In this document: in pieces, positions 1-6,866 of the stretch | Position numbering within the stretch: position 1 is the stretch's first letter | How the letters are laid out: each line of letters begins with the position of its first letter | Assembly: GCA_027297085.1 (NCBI GenBank) | Contig: JAPUIL010000075.1 | Location: 1 to 7,857, forward strand | Reading direction: 5' to 3' | DNA from: Verrucomicrobiota bacterium | Lineage (GTDB): Bacteria; Verrucomicrobiota; Verrucomicrobiia; Opitutales; UBA2995 | DNA: 7,857 nt | Translations under genes and position numbers: made by a program | Notes under the pieces: generated by a model | What the model was told of the DNA's origin: nothing | The model's input: only the letters and a program-made list of their open reading frames with translations | Databases searched by the model: none

Positions 1-1
1 T

Positions 2-70
2 ATTCGCGACCCAACTGGCACACGAATCACCATCTACGGTCCATTTCCTTTCGAGGGGGTCAAACCTTGA
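2..70 (+). CDS. C-terminal end of a plus-strand protein, possibly VOC/glyoxalase-like (partial)
   Basis: Reading from base 2, an open frame runs to a TGA at 68-70 and encodes IRDPTGTRITIYGPFPFEGV followed by KP. The pattern R-D-P-x-G-x-R-I-x-I-Y is typical of the last beta strand of vicinal-oxygen-chelate (glyoxalase/bleomycin-resistance/ring-cleavage dioxygenase) proteins, where the usual form is RDPDGNxIEL. The start and most of the gene lie outside the window. It converges on the minus-strand cluster, leaving 100 bases between the two stop codons. The fragment is only 22 residues, so the family call rests on one motif. Other beta-rich folds could end in the same way. Its substrate cannot be judged. 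Confidence 0.5.
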   Translation: MRDPTGTRITIYGPFPFEGVKP

Positions 71-170
71 ATCCCGCATCTCTTCGACAAGCTCAGGGCA
101 GGTGGTCATGCACGATTACAAGGAATGACCCCGACGGCATCGAATCGTGGCTTAAAGCCGCTACAGTTTA
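71..170. repeat. Convergent intergenic region with short inverted repeats and a REP-like motif
   Basis: This stretch lies between two convergent stop codons. It holds GGTCAT (104-109) facing ATGACC (125-130) and CACGATT (111-117) facing AATCGTG (143-149); the two pairs interlock and cannot both fold at once. Bases 82-100 read CTTCGACAAGCTCAGGGCA. From memory this resembles a half-palindrome (CCCTGAGCTTGTCGA on the other strand) found interspersed in many environmental bacterial genomes, but only one copy is visible here. GTGGC/GCCGC (147-151/157-161) could form a short stem at the gene ends, without a T-run. The region may serve as a bidirectional transcription end, but no canonical intrinsic terminator is present. 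Confidence 0.4.
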
Positions 171-623
171 TTACTTCTTACGTAACGAAATAATCGATAC
201 AACAAGCGCCAAGCTAGCCAGGGCTATTGCGATAGTGGAAACGGTTCTGGATTTTTCGTTGGCTTGAGTTGCGACGCGCGCTTCCAGAAACAACTTCAAG
301 GAAATGTAACTCTGCAATTCTGGATCGTTGTCGCCTGTCTGATCGAGGTAGGATTGCAAGCTCTCCAAGGCCCCCTTGAAATCACCCGTTTCCTTGCGGA
401 TGTAAGTCAAGTAAACGGCAGCGTTTGGCGAATAGGTGGTTTCGAGAGTTTGCTCAAAAAAAGATTCAGCAGAGGAATAGTCACCCGCCTTGTAAGCAGC
501 CAAACCCCGGCGATAGAGCATCTCTGACTTTTCAGCAGAAGCGTCTGCGTCCTGGCCCAATGTAAAACCGGGGGCGAGAAGGAAAGCTACAAGGACGAGG
601 GTTTGAGTTAAAAGTGTTTTCAT
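171..623 (-). CDS. Signal-peptide TPR protein with C-terminal membrane anchor
   Basis: 150 residues, ATG start at 623. Residues 1-23 form a signal peptide (Lys2, hydrophobic core, cleavage probably after TLG before Gln24). Two TPR-like helical hairpins follow: about 34-63 (LYRRGLAAYKAGDYSSAESF) and 68-97 (GDFKGALESLQSYL). A hydrophobic helix at about 127-147 is followed by Arg-Lys-Lys at the C-terminus. The expected topology is a small periplasmic TPR domain anchored by a C-terminal helix with a basic cytoplasmic tip. TPRs bind other proteins, so a partner or adaptor role is likely; the partner is unknown. The ATG lies 5 bases after the stop of the preceding gene and has no Shine-Dalgarno sequence in position, which suggests translational coupling by reinitiation. 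It is the last gene of the block. The arrangement resembles sortase- or exosortase-type tails, but no LPXTG or PEP motif is present. Confidence 0.85.
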   Translation of the reverse strand: MKTLLTQTLVLVAFLLAPGFTLGQDADASAEKSEMLYRRGLAAYKAGDYSSAESFFEQTLETTYSPNAAVYLTYIRKETGDFKGALESLQSYLDQTGDNDPELQSYISLKLFLEARVATQANEKSRTVSTIAIALASLALVVSIISLRKK

Positions 624-628
624 AGATT

Positions 629-2383
629 TTATTTTGAGCCTTGCGAATCAGGTACTGGAAGGGCCGCCCCAAGTTTCCTTTTGAGTAAATGGTTGATATG
701 GATTGTGGCCGCTTCTGAAACAGGTACGCCTTCGTTTTCCCTCAATTCCAGGCTGGCCGATGAAGGAGGTGGTGAGTTAAGCGTTTCTTCCGAGCTTTCT
801 TCCACTTCAGGAGTGTCATCTGCGACTAGCTCTTCCATTATTTGCTCCGAAGCGTCTATAGCCTCGTCAACGGGTTCCTTAGATGTTTTTTCTTGAGTTT
901 GCTGAGTCGGCGATTCTTCGCCTGTCGATGAGGTAGCCTCCGCAGAATCTTCGGTTGTTGGTTCCGCCGATGTAGAATCGGATTGAGCAGTCTCAGTAGA
1001 TTCTTGCTGTAATGCAGGATCACCTTGGCTGGCTTCGTTGACCGCATTCAATTCTTCTGCGGCAGCTTCAGGAGCAGAAGCTCCTGGTTCGCCGTTGTTA
1101 GTTAGCTCGCCTTCAGGCTGATCCAGATTTTGCTCGGAGGCATTCGTACCTGTTGGAGGTTGTGATTCAGGCGAGCCAGGCTGCGCTTGAGGTAAACCCG
1201 GTGGAGATACGGGAATTTCCAGACCTTCCGGAGGTGTAGGTGGTGGTTGGGCCGATGGATCTTCAGACTCCGAACCGGTAGCACCTGAGTTTGATTCCGG
1301 TCCTGCCTCCTGTCCGTCTTCTCCCGGTTCTCCTGATCCTGGAGTTGAGTTCAAAGAACCTGGTTGTTGGTCTGAGTCAGAAGCCTCCCGAGTTCCGGGA
1401 GAGTCTAGGGATTCTTGAGCAGCACCGCTGACTGATGGCTGTGTTTTAGATAAAGATTCTGTACCCTCGAGTTCTCCGGTTTTTGGGTCGGTGGCGCCAG
1501 CTGCTTCGCCGGTCTCTGAGTTAGGTGGTTGTTCGGATTGCCCGGGAGCATTAGGATCTCCTTCAAGCTCTCCGCCTTCAGGGGCAGAGCCCTGAGCAAT
1601 TGGGCTGCCCGGATCTGTTCCTGTGTTTTGTTTTTGGGGAACGGGTGTTCCGGCCAAATCACCAAGCTCATTTCCTGGTGCTGAAGATCCTTGTGAAAGC
1701 ACATTCAAAATTCCGCTACCTGGAGCTGCGTTTGATTCATCTAAAGCCTCCGATTCGCCGTCATCTGATGTTTCGTTTGATCCATTTCCACCACCTGTAC
1801 CTGCTCCCCCTTCTTGCAAGTCTTGTGGGTTGTCGTCGGCGCCCTCGGTTGATGCGCCGAGGCCATAATCAGAGGACAGAGGCCCATCGGTAGACGAACC
1901 GGTAGTAGAGTTTTGCACCTTATTCTCCTTTCCCAATTCAAGTGTGGAATTTCCTGACAGAATGCGAACCGGTTTTAATCCTTCGGGTGGAATGTCATTT
2001 GCGCCGGTTTGGCCGGTAGGTGTTTCGCCACCAAAATCGATGTTTATTCTTCCCACTGTGCTGGAGGATAGGGACGGACTTTGAGAGATAAGATATTTTC
2101 GAATCTCTTCCAATTCGGATTGGATTTTGACTGCTTCCCGTTCGGTATCTACCGGACCAAAAAAGAGGGAGAGCTTGTCGTGATTGTAGATAACATAGTA
2201 GCCCTCAACCGTAGGAAAATATCCGTCGGGAATTGAGCGGGGTTTCCAACGCGCTTCAATTCGAGCGGGTCCAAGTTTTACCAGATCACCCAGCGCAGCT
2301 GGAGGAAAGATGAGCGTTTTACCAAATAGGTCAGCGGAAGTAAGGATGACCATTAGGGCAAGTAACTGGAGAATATGTTTCAA
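629..2383 (-). CDS. Secreted acidic protein with a ~430-residue disordered, aromatic-free tract
   Basis: 584 residues. The start is TTG at 2383, preceded by AGGA at normal spacing (AGGATGTTTTG); no in-frame ATG lies nearby and the upstream gene stops 10 bases earlier. Residues 1-21 are a signal peptide. Residues about 25-117 look folded: GYYVIYNHDKLSLFFGPVDT followed by a helix with EREAVKIQSELEEIRK. This resembles a SPOR-type peptidoglycan-binding layout (hydrophobic strands, then a 'GP' turn and a helix), but only loosely. From about 119 to 555 the protein is Gly/Ser/Pro/Glu/Thr/Gln/Asn-rich, strongly acidic and low in complexity. No Phe, Tyr, Trp or Cys occurs after Tyr173, a run of 411 residues. 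The C-terminus regains order with a likely helix, EAATIHINHLLKRKLGAALP (about 557-576). A plausible role is a long flexible linker or spacer in the periplasm or outside the cell, with functional ends. It is followed after 5 bases by the TPR gene. Confidence 0.85.
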   Translation of the reverse strand: MKHILQLLALMVILTSADLFGKTLIFPPAALGDLVKLGPARIEARWKPRSIPDGYFPTVEGYYVIYNHDKLSLFFGPVDTEREAVKIQSELEEIRKYLISQSPSLSSSTVGRINIDFGGETPTGQTGANDIPPEGLKPVRILSGNSTLELGKENKVQNSTTGSSTDGPLSSDYGLGASTEGADDNPQDLQEGGAGTGGGNGSNETSDDGESEALDESNAAPGSGILNVLSQGSSAPGNELGDLAGTPVPQKQNTGTDPGSPIAQGSAPEGGELEGDPNAPGQSEQPPNSETGEAAGATDPKTGELEGTESLSKTQPSVSGAAQESLDSPGTREASDSDQQPGSLNSTPGSGEPGEDGQEAGPESNSGATGSESEDPSAQPPPTPPEGLEIPVSPPGLPQAQPGSPESQPPTGTNASEQNLDQPEGELTNNGEPGASAPEAAAEELNAVNEASQGDPALQQESTETAQSDSTSAEPTTEDSAEATSSTGEESPTQQTQEKTSKEPVDEAIDASEQIMEELVADDTPEVEESSEETLNSPPPSSASLELRENEGVPVSEAATIHINHLLKRKLGAALPVPDSQGSK

Positions 2384-2393
2384 AACATCCTGA

Positions 2394-2783
2394 TTATATG
2401 TCTGCAGGAAAGACTTCAGGTTGATTTAGTTCAAGGCCCGAGGCGGAGAGGGCCGGTCGCATTTTTTCGAGAGCCGACTCGATCAATTCATCCACCTTGC
2501 TACCTTTGGCATTCGCCGATTCCAGTTCGTTTTCGAGTGACTCTTCCAACTTCTCATGCTGGATGTTATCTTCCGACAACTCACCGAGTGATACTTTTCC
2601 CGAACCGGATTCATCTGTGGATTCATCATTTTTAGCCTCTGGATCCACTTCTGTAATTTCTTTGTTACTACCGTCAAAATTTTCGATAGGATTGTCTTTT
2701 TTCTCCTGAGCCGACGCCAAAAATTGGCAGCAGGTAATAACCGCCAGCAGTTGTGCAAAATGTTTCAGGGATTTAACCTGCAT
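2394..2783 (-). CDS. Small acidic secreted protein of unknown function
   Basis: 129 residues, ATG at 2783. Residues 1-25 form a good signal peptide (Lys4 and Lys7, hydrophobic core, cleavage after the Ala-Ser-Ala at 23-25, leaving Gln-Glu-Lys-Lys at the mature N-terminus). The mature part is polar and acidic, with many Glu, Asp, Ser and Asn, and has no recognised domain. Residues about 70-110 (EKLEESLENELESANAKGSK and onward through DELIESALEKMRPA) should be helical, possibly coiled-coil. No clear Shine-Dalgarno sequence precedes the ATG; the preceding bases are CTCCGTGAGAA, the edge of a structured intergenic stretch. It ends 10 bases before the TTG of the large disordered protein, so the two are almost certainly co-transcribed. 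Composition and signal peptide resemble the downstream protein, suggesting they work in the same place. Function is unknown. Confidence 0.75.
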   Translation of the reverse strand: MQVKSLKHFAQLLAVITCCQFLASAQEKKDNPIENFDGSNKEITEVDPEAKNDESTDESGSGKVSLGELSEDNIQHEKLEESLENELESANAKGSKVDELIESALEKMRPALSASGLELNQPEVFPADI

Positions 2784-2915
2784 TTCTCACGGAGTTGAGA
2801 TGTTGAGCTTGACGACCGAGAGGCGAGGGCTCGCACTTTGGTGCGTAACCGAGCCAAGAGGGAGGAATACTCGTCATGTCGACCCGAAGATGGGTGCAAA
2901 ACGTGAACCTACAGT
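2784..2915 (-). repeat. GC-rich multi-hairpin stretch ahead of the 129-residue gene
   Basis: On either strand this stretch can fold into several short stems: GCGAG/CTCGC (2823-2827/2830-2834), CGCAC/GTGCG with a four-base loop (2832-2836/2841-2845), GGCTCG/CGAGCC enclosing the latter (2828-2833/2850-2855) and ACCC/GGGT (2882-2885/2892-2895). The stems overlap, so they are partly mutually exclusive. The composition differs sharply from the AT-rich DNA at 2916-2997. It may be an interspersed repeat inserted in the operon, or an mRNA leader for the genes downstream. It ends right at the ATG at 2783. No riboswitch or leader peptide is recognised. Confidence 0.4.
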
Positions 2916-2920
2916 CTACA

Positions 2921-2946
2921 ATTTTTAAAAATAGAGCTAAGCTATT
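2921..2946 (-). terminator. Weak AT-rich terminator-like hairpin after the PEGA/SUMF1 gene
   Basis: On the minus strand, AATAG (2946-2942) can pair with CTATT (2934-2930) around a seven-base loop, and transcription then runs into TTTAAAAATT. The adjoining 12-base palindrome ATTTTTAAAAAT lies at 2921-2932. It sits about 50 bases beyond the stop of the 703-residue gene. The stem is short and AT-rich, so it would be a poor terminator and may be chance in AT-rich DNA. Confidence 0.22.
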
Positions 2947-2997
2947 CATAATTTGAGTATTAAGTTTTATTTGCGCACATATGGTGAGAATTGCAGG

Positions 2998-5109
2998 TTA
3001 TTCTATAACAATTGGGTAGGACCTGACGAGCCTGAAACCAACATCGTCAACTCCTTCGTCACCGTAGCGTTTACTTGTGTTCCGTAAATCACCTTCAGTA
3101 ACCGATCTCCAACTGGCTCCGCGTATGTGGCGAAGGGCGCCTTTTTCTGGACCGGCGTAATCAACCAGGGGTCGCGGCGATGAGGGATAGGTATAGGAAT
3201 AAAAATCAGTGCACCATTCGGCCACGTTACCTCCCAGATCATAAAGACCGAGGGAGTTTGGATTGAAGGATCCCACCGGAGATGTAGCTCGATAACCGTC
3301 CCTGTAACCAGTTAAGGATTGTCCAATCATGACTTTCGCCTCCGTTCCCGCGTAGTTTCCGCTCTTTTCCAAAGGGGGCATTTCTATGCCCCAGGGATAG
3401 GTCAAATCGGTGTTTCCCAAATTGTAGCGAGCCACATACTCCCACTCTGCTTCTGTCGGTAAACGGTATCCGTCTGTTCGAGGTTCAATGAGCACATAGG
3501 CATCCCCAATTTTTTGATAAGCCGGTTTCAACCCCTGAATATCGCTCAGCCAGTTGCAATACTCCACCGCTTTTTCCCAGGAAACACCCACAACAGGCCG
3601 GTCGCCCGATTGTAGCGAAACACCTTTCACCATGCCGCTGTCGTGCTCGGTTTCGAACATTTTAAACTCGCGGTTGGTCACTTCGTAGAGGCCCATATAG
3701 AAAGGTTGACGGATGCGCATCCTGACTTCCGTCTCATCAAAACGGCGTCCCGGGAAATCCTTGGGCAACCCCATGGTATAAGTATCGGGTTCTACGAGTT
3801 TTAGTTTATAACCGTAAGGTGAAGATACTTCTCGTTGAATATCTTCCTTTTGAGCTATCAGCACTCGAAGAATCTGGTCGTCGGTGAGAGGCGTTCCTTT
3901 GGTTTCACCCATCAGCGAAAAGGAATAGCGAGCAGTCTTGTTGGCCAAAGGCCGCAATGTGTGAGCCTGAGGGATGTAGCCAGCTTTACGAATCTCTATG
4001 GAGTGATCCTTAACTGGCAGGGTCAGGGTGATCGGCGAAAGTCCTTGTATCCTTCCATCGAGATAAATTTCTGCCTTAGCGGGATTAGTATCAATTTGGA
4101 GCTTCCCCGTGAACGGCTTCAATTCGAGTCTACGTTCGACGGCTTCCCCGGGGACGAGGTTTAAGTCAAATAATGCTTCCTCATGATCGAGAAGTGAAAC
4201 GGTGACGTTCAATTCCGATTTGGAAGGAATAGAAAAAGTGCCCGGCGTTTGCCCAAGCGTTTTTCCATTTACTTTTACCCATGCTCCTTCGGGAGTCGTA
4301 CCCAGAAATAGACTACCTCGTGTCCATTCCATCGCCCGTGTGGGTAAATTTATGGTTTGATTGGCAGGAACTCGAATTGAGAATTGCTGAGTTTCTCGTT
4401 CGGGCATTTCCAGCCGCAGGTCATAACTGCCCAGGAGCAACTCCATCTCCACCGGCGTTTTTCCGACTTGTTGGTTATTTACATACAGCGATGAGCCTTC
4501 TGGTGTGGTATTGATGGATACCAGGCTCCAAGCGGGCGTGAGTGTCGTCTCTACGCGGGTCCGTTGCCGCCGCCCTTCAATGGTTACTTCTTCAGTGTGG
4601 GGGAGATAATTCTCCTTCTCGATGAGTACCTCATAGTTGCCAGGCTCAAGCTCCTGTCCGTTCATAGGCGTTTTGCCGTAGACTGTTCCATTAATGGTGA
4701 CCTTGGCTTGGTCAGGTTCGGAAACGACAGAAAGCAAACCGGGTAGAACGGATAGTGAAACGCTGTATGGTGGAGGTTTCCCAAACGAAATATTAAGTGG
4801 TTCTTTGTGCGGAGAATATCCGGGGCTTACTATTTCTAAAAGGTGTTTACCTCGTTTCACCTGCAGGTAGCCATCTCCTGAAAGAGTGGTATTTTTACCG
4901 TTGAGAACAATGGTGGCGTCTGCGGGTGTAACTTCCAGGTAGACCGGAACCGATTGATTCCAATACCAGAAAAATCCTCCTACAATCAATAGCACAGTCA
5001 CGCCGGAAATGATTAAGGCAAACTTCCCGCGACCTTTCTGTTTCTTGTCCGAGTGCGAGCTTTCCTCTGGCGGGGTTATTATCTGGCTGCCTTTGTGTGT
5101 GGAGGTCAT
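2998..5109 (-). CDS. Membrane-anchored five-repeat PEGA protein with a SUMF1/FGE-fold domain lacking catalytic cysteines
   Basis: 703 residues, ATG at 5109, 17 bases after the upstream TPR gene, with no evident Shine-Dalgarno sequence. A polar Lys/Arg-rich N-terminus is followed by one transmembrane helix (about 31-50), giving type II topology with the bulk in the periplasm. Five PEGA-like repeats follow at roughly 55-121, 123-191, 194-258, 263-331 and 334-399; each has a T/S-x-P-x-x-A/G-x-(V/I)-x-(V/L)-N/D-G core, a G-x-T/S-P turn and a G-x-Y or equivalent ending. A SUMF1/FGE-sulfatase domain spans about 435-697, with the hallmarks FYMGLYEVTNREF, PVVGVSWEKAVEYCNWLS, GYRLPTEAEWEYVAR, GGNVAEWCTDFYS, IRGASW and VGFRLVR. 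True formylglycine-generating enzymes carry a cysteine pair after the GGSW-equivalent; here residues 664-697 have no Cys, and the protein has only two, Cys518 and Cys633. It is therefore unlikely to make formylglycine and probably serves as a binding or structural module. PEGA domains are associated with cell-surface and cell-wall proteins; the ligand is not known. Confidence 0.92.
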   Translation of the reverse strand: MTSTHKGSQIITPPEESSHSDKKQKGRGKFALIISGVTVLLIVGGFFWYWNQSVPVYLEVTPADATIVLNGKNTTLSGDGYLQVKRGKHLLEIVSPGYSPHKEPLNISFGKPPPYSVSLSVLPGLLSVVSEPDQAKVTINGTVYGKTPMNGQELEPGNYEVLIEKENYLPHTEEVTIEGRRQRTRVETTLTPAWSLVSINTTPEGSSLYVNNQQVGKTPVEMELLLGSYDLRLEMPERETQQFSIRVPANQTINLPTRAMEWTRGSLFLGTTPEGAWVKVNGKTLGQTPGTFSIPSKSELNVTVSLLDHEEALFDLNLVPGEAVERRLELKPFTGKLQIDTNPAKAEIYLDGRIQGLSPITLTLPVKDHSIEIRKAGYIPQAHTLRPLANKTARYSFSLMGETKGTPLTDDQILRVLIAQKEDIQREVSSPYGYKLKLVEPDTYTMGLPKDFPGRRFDETEVRMRIRQPFYMGLYEVTNREFKMFETEHDSGMVKGVSLQSGDRPVVGVSWEKAVEYCNWLSDIQGLKPAYQKIGDAYVLIEPRTDGYRLPTEAEWEYVARYNLGNTDLTYPWGIEMPPLEKSGNYAGTEAKVMIGQSLTGYRDGYRATSPVGSFNPNSLGLYDLGGNVAEWCTDFYSYTYPSSPRPLVDYAGPEKGALRHIRGASWRSVTEGDLRNTSKRYGDEGVDDVGFRLVRSYPIVIE

Positions 5110-5126
5110 TTGATCAACAAATGGGC

Positions 5127-6866
5127 TTAAAGTTTTTCCTGACAGATTACCTCTATAGGGTCGGGTGCTTCACCGACTTTAACGACGAGTGAGTATCGAA
5201 CATCCCGGTACATAAGCCGGGATCCTACGATGGTGTATTCACCGGGTCTTAGTTTGAGATTGAGTTCCTGGGATGGTTCGAACTTTCCCACTTTGTATAC
5301 TTCAATTTCCGTCATGCTATCCGAAATTATTTTGACGATCTGTGGCTTGGATTGCTCTTCAAGGATACTTTCAAGCAGTTGGATTTTTTCTGAAACTACC
5401 CCCGACGGGTCGGCGACCTGCCTGCCTTCACGTAGAACGATCAAGGCTTTTTCAAACTCTCCGTTTCTCTCGAATGTTTCCGCTTCAAGTAGAAATTGTC
5501 TCAACCGTTCTTCGCGCGCTATTTGTTCCTCGGCCGTTGCCAGGCCATCTTGTGCCTGCTGGGAGGTTGGTTCATAATCCAATGCTTCCTGGAAGGCACT
5601 TTTGGCGACTATCCATTCCTGATTCTTCAAAGCTTTTTGTCCGATGGCCATGAGACGGTCTACAAGTTGACGGCGTTGCAGTTCCCTGGCATCGGCCAGT
5701 GCTGCCCGGGCTTTTGAATCTCCCGGCATGAGTGCGGTCGCTTTCTCGAGATCTTGAACAGCCGCATCTCCGTTGCCAGCTGAAAGTGCTTCGAATCCGG
5801 CAGCCAGGGCGGTATCGAACAAATCCCGATTCAGTGTCTGATTAATGGCCTGAAGGCGTGTATTGATGTTTACGGAATCCGGATCGAGTTCCAATGCCTT
5901 TTGATAGTCTACGCGAGCAAGTGAAAAGAGTCCTTGCTGTTCATACTCCTTGCCCTTGTTGAAATGTTCATAAACGCGATTGATCACCTTGGCTCGTTCG
6001 AGTTGCTGGGCAACAAAAGAATCTTTAGAGCGCAAGCTTTGAGCGACCATGAGGTGCTCGGTAGCGGTATCTCCATCGCCAGAATTCAAGGCATTTAGAC
6101 CTTTTCGTATGGCTTCCCTAAATTGTTGCTCCGCTGCGTCAAAGATGGTTTTCAATGCGGCTTCGCTTTCCTCAAGGCTTGTTATGGCTTTTTGAAACTG
6201 TCCCTCTTGCAGCAACTGGTCCGACTCTATCAAGTTTGATTGCACCGAATTATAATCCTCAGAATCGAGCAGCGCTACTGCTTGAGACTGCAGTGTGGAG
6301 TCCAAAGCTTGAATGCGCTTCTTAAGCCCCGCGATCTCATCGGCAAGTTGGTAGGATTCCTGTAGTGATTCCACGGTTTCCAAGACTTGCTCATATCCGA
6401 TTTGCGCATCGCGAAATTCACTTTTATCCATGGCCGTATTGGCATCGGATAACAGGGAGGCGGCCTTCCCAAATAGAATGCGCTGAAAGGGGTGAGGCCG
6501 GTCCAGGTTCGCCTGATCCGCTATGGCTTGACCCGCTTGCTCCTTTAGCGCCGCTAATTCGGCAGGCTCCAGTTGGATGAAAGGTTTAAGTGAGGCGGAT
6601 TCGCTTGATGCTTCCTCTATTTCCGCTGGAGTGGGGTTTTCTTCCGAAACGGTTGGGAGTTCCTGTATTTTTTCGTCTCCAGGGCGTAGAAGGAAAATGA
6701 GCATGAGTCCGAATCCCAGGAAAAAAATAATTCCCGCGGGTAGCAGCCATCCAGGTTTATTTTTTTTAGGTTTCTTTGTGGGCCGCTGATCTGTTTCTTG
6801 CGGTGAAGAAAAAGAAATTTTCTGAGGCCTTGACCCTCTTTCTGGCGATCCGGAATGGTTGGTCAT
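5127..6866 (-). CDS. Membrane-anchored TPR-repeat protein with a C-terminal PEGA-like domain
   Basis: 579 residues, ATG at 6866, with no clear Shine-Dalgarno sequence. The first 39 residues are polar and end in a basic patch (KKPKKNKPGW), followed by one transmembrane helix at about 41-60; the rest should be periplasmic. An acidic linker (about 63-95) leads to helical repeats. TPR-like units are visible near 142-175, 213-245, 248-281, 298-331 (FSLARVDYQKALELDP), 352-385, 403-435 (WIVAKSAFQEALDYEP) and 453-487. The last 70 residues are beta-rich: SDSMTEIEVYKVGKF, LKLRPGEYTIVGSR, YRDVRYSLVVKVG and a final Cys-Gln-Glu-Lys-Leu, which resembles a PEGA-type surface module. The shared topology and 17-base gap point to a complex with the next gene product. 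TPRs imply protein binding; partner and process are not visible. Confidence 0.9.
   Translation of the reverse strand: MTNHSGSPERGSRPQKISFSSPQETDQRPTKKPKKNKPGWLLPAGIIFFLGFGLMLIFLLRPGDEKIQELPTVSEENPTPAEIEEASSESASLKPFIQLEPAELAALKEQAGQAIADQANLDRPHPFQRILFGKAASLLSDANTAMDKSEFRDAQIGYEQVLETVESLQESYQLADEIAGLKKRIQALDSTLQSQAVALLDSEDYNSVQSNLIESDQLLQEGQFQKAITSLEESEAALKTIFDAAEQQFREAIRKGLNALNSGDGDTATEHLMVAQSLRSKDSFVAQQLERAKVINRVYEHFNKGKEYEQQGLFSLARVDYQKALELDPDSVNINTRLQAINQTLNRDLFDTALAAGFEALSAGNGDAAVQDLEKATALMPGDSKARAALADARELQRRQLVDRLMAIGQKALKNQEWIVAKSAFQEALDYEPTSQQAQDGLATAEEQIAREERLRQFLLEAETFERNGEFEKALIVLREGRQVADPSGVVSEKIQLLESILEEQSKPQIVKIISDSMTEIEVYKVGKFEPSQELNLKLRPGEYTIVGSRLMYRDVRYSLVVKVGEAPDPIEVICQEKL

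Noticed and set aside
67..267. 66-codon plus-strand open frame near the left edge
   Set aside because: It overlaps the 3' end of the TPR gene and the intergenic repeats. Its start of SLRQAQG is the translation of the REP-like motif, not a protein family.
1600..1893. Overlapping open frames on both strands inside the large disordered protein gene
   Set aside because: They are by-products of low-complexity codon use in the real gene. They have no signal or domain of their own, and the 584-codon frame has a signal peptide and coherent ends.
2340..2783. Duplication of the signal-peptide region between the 129- and 584-residue proteins (KHFAQLLAVI against KHILQLLALM)
   Set aside because: The similarity covers about ten hydrophobic residues with different codons and stops there. 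This is expected by chance for signal peptides.
2998..3860. Active formylglycine-generating enzyme (sulfatase activator)
   Set aside because: The catalytic cysteine pair is missing and no sulfatase gene is in the window, so the enzymatic name would mislead.
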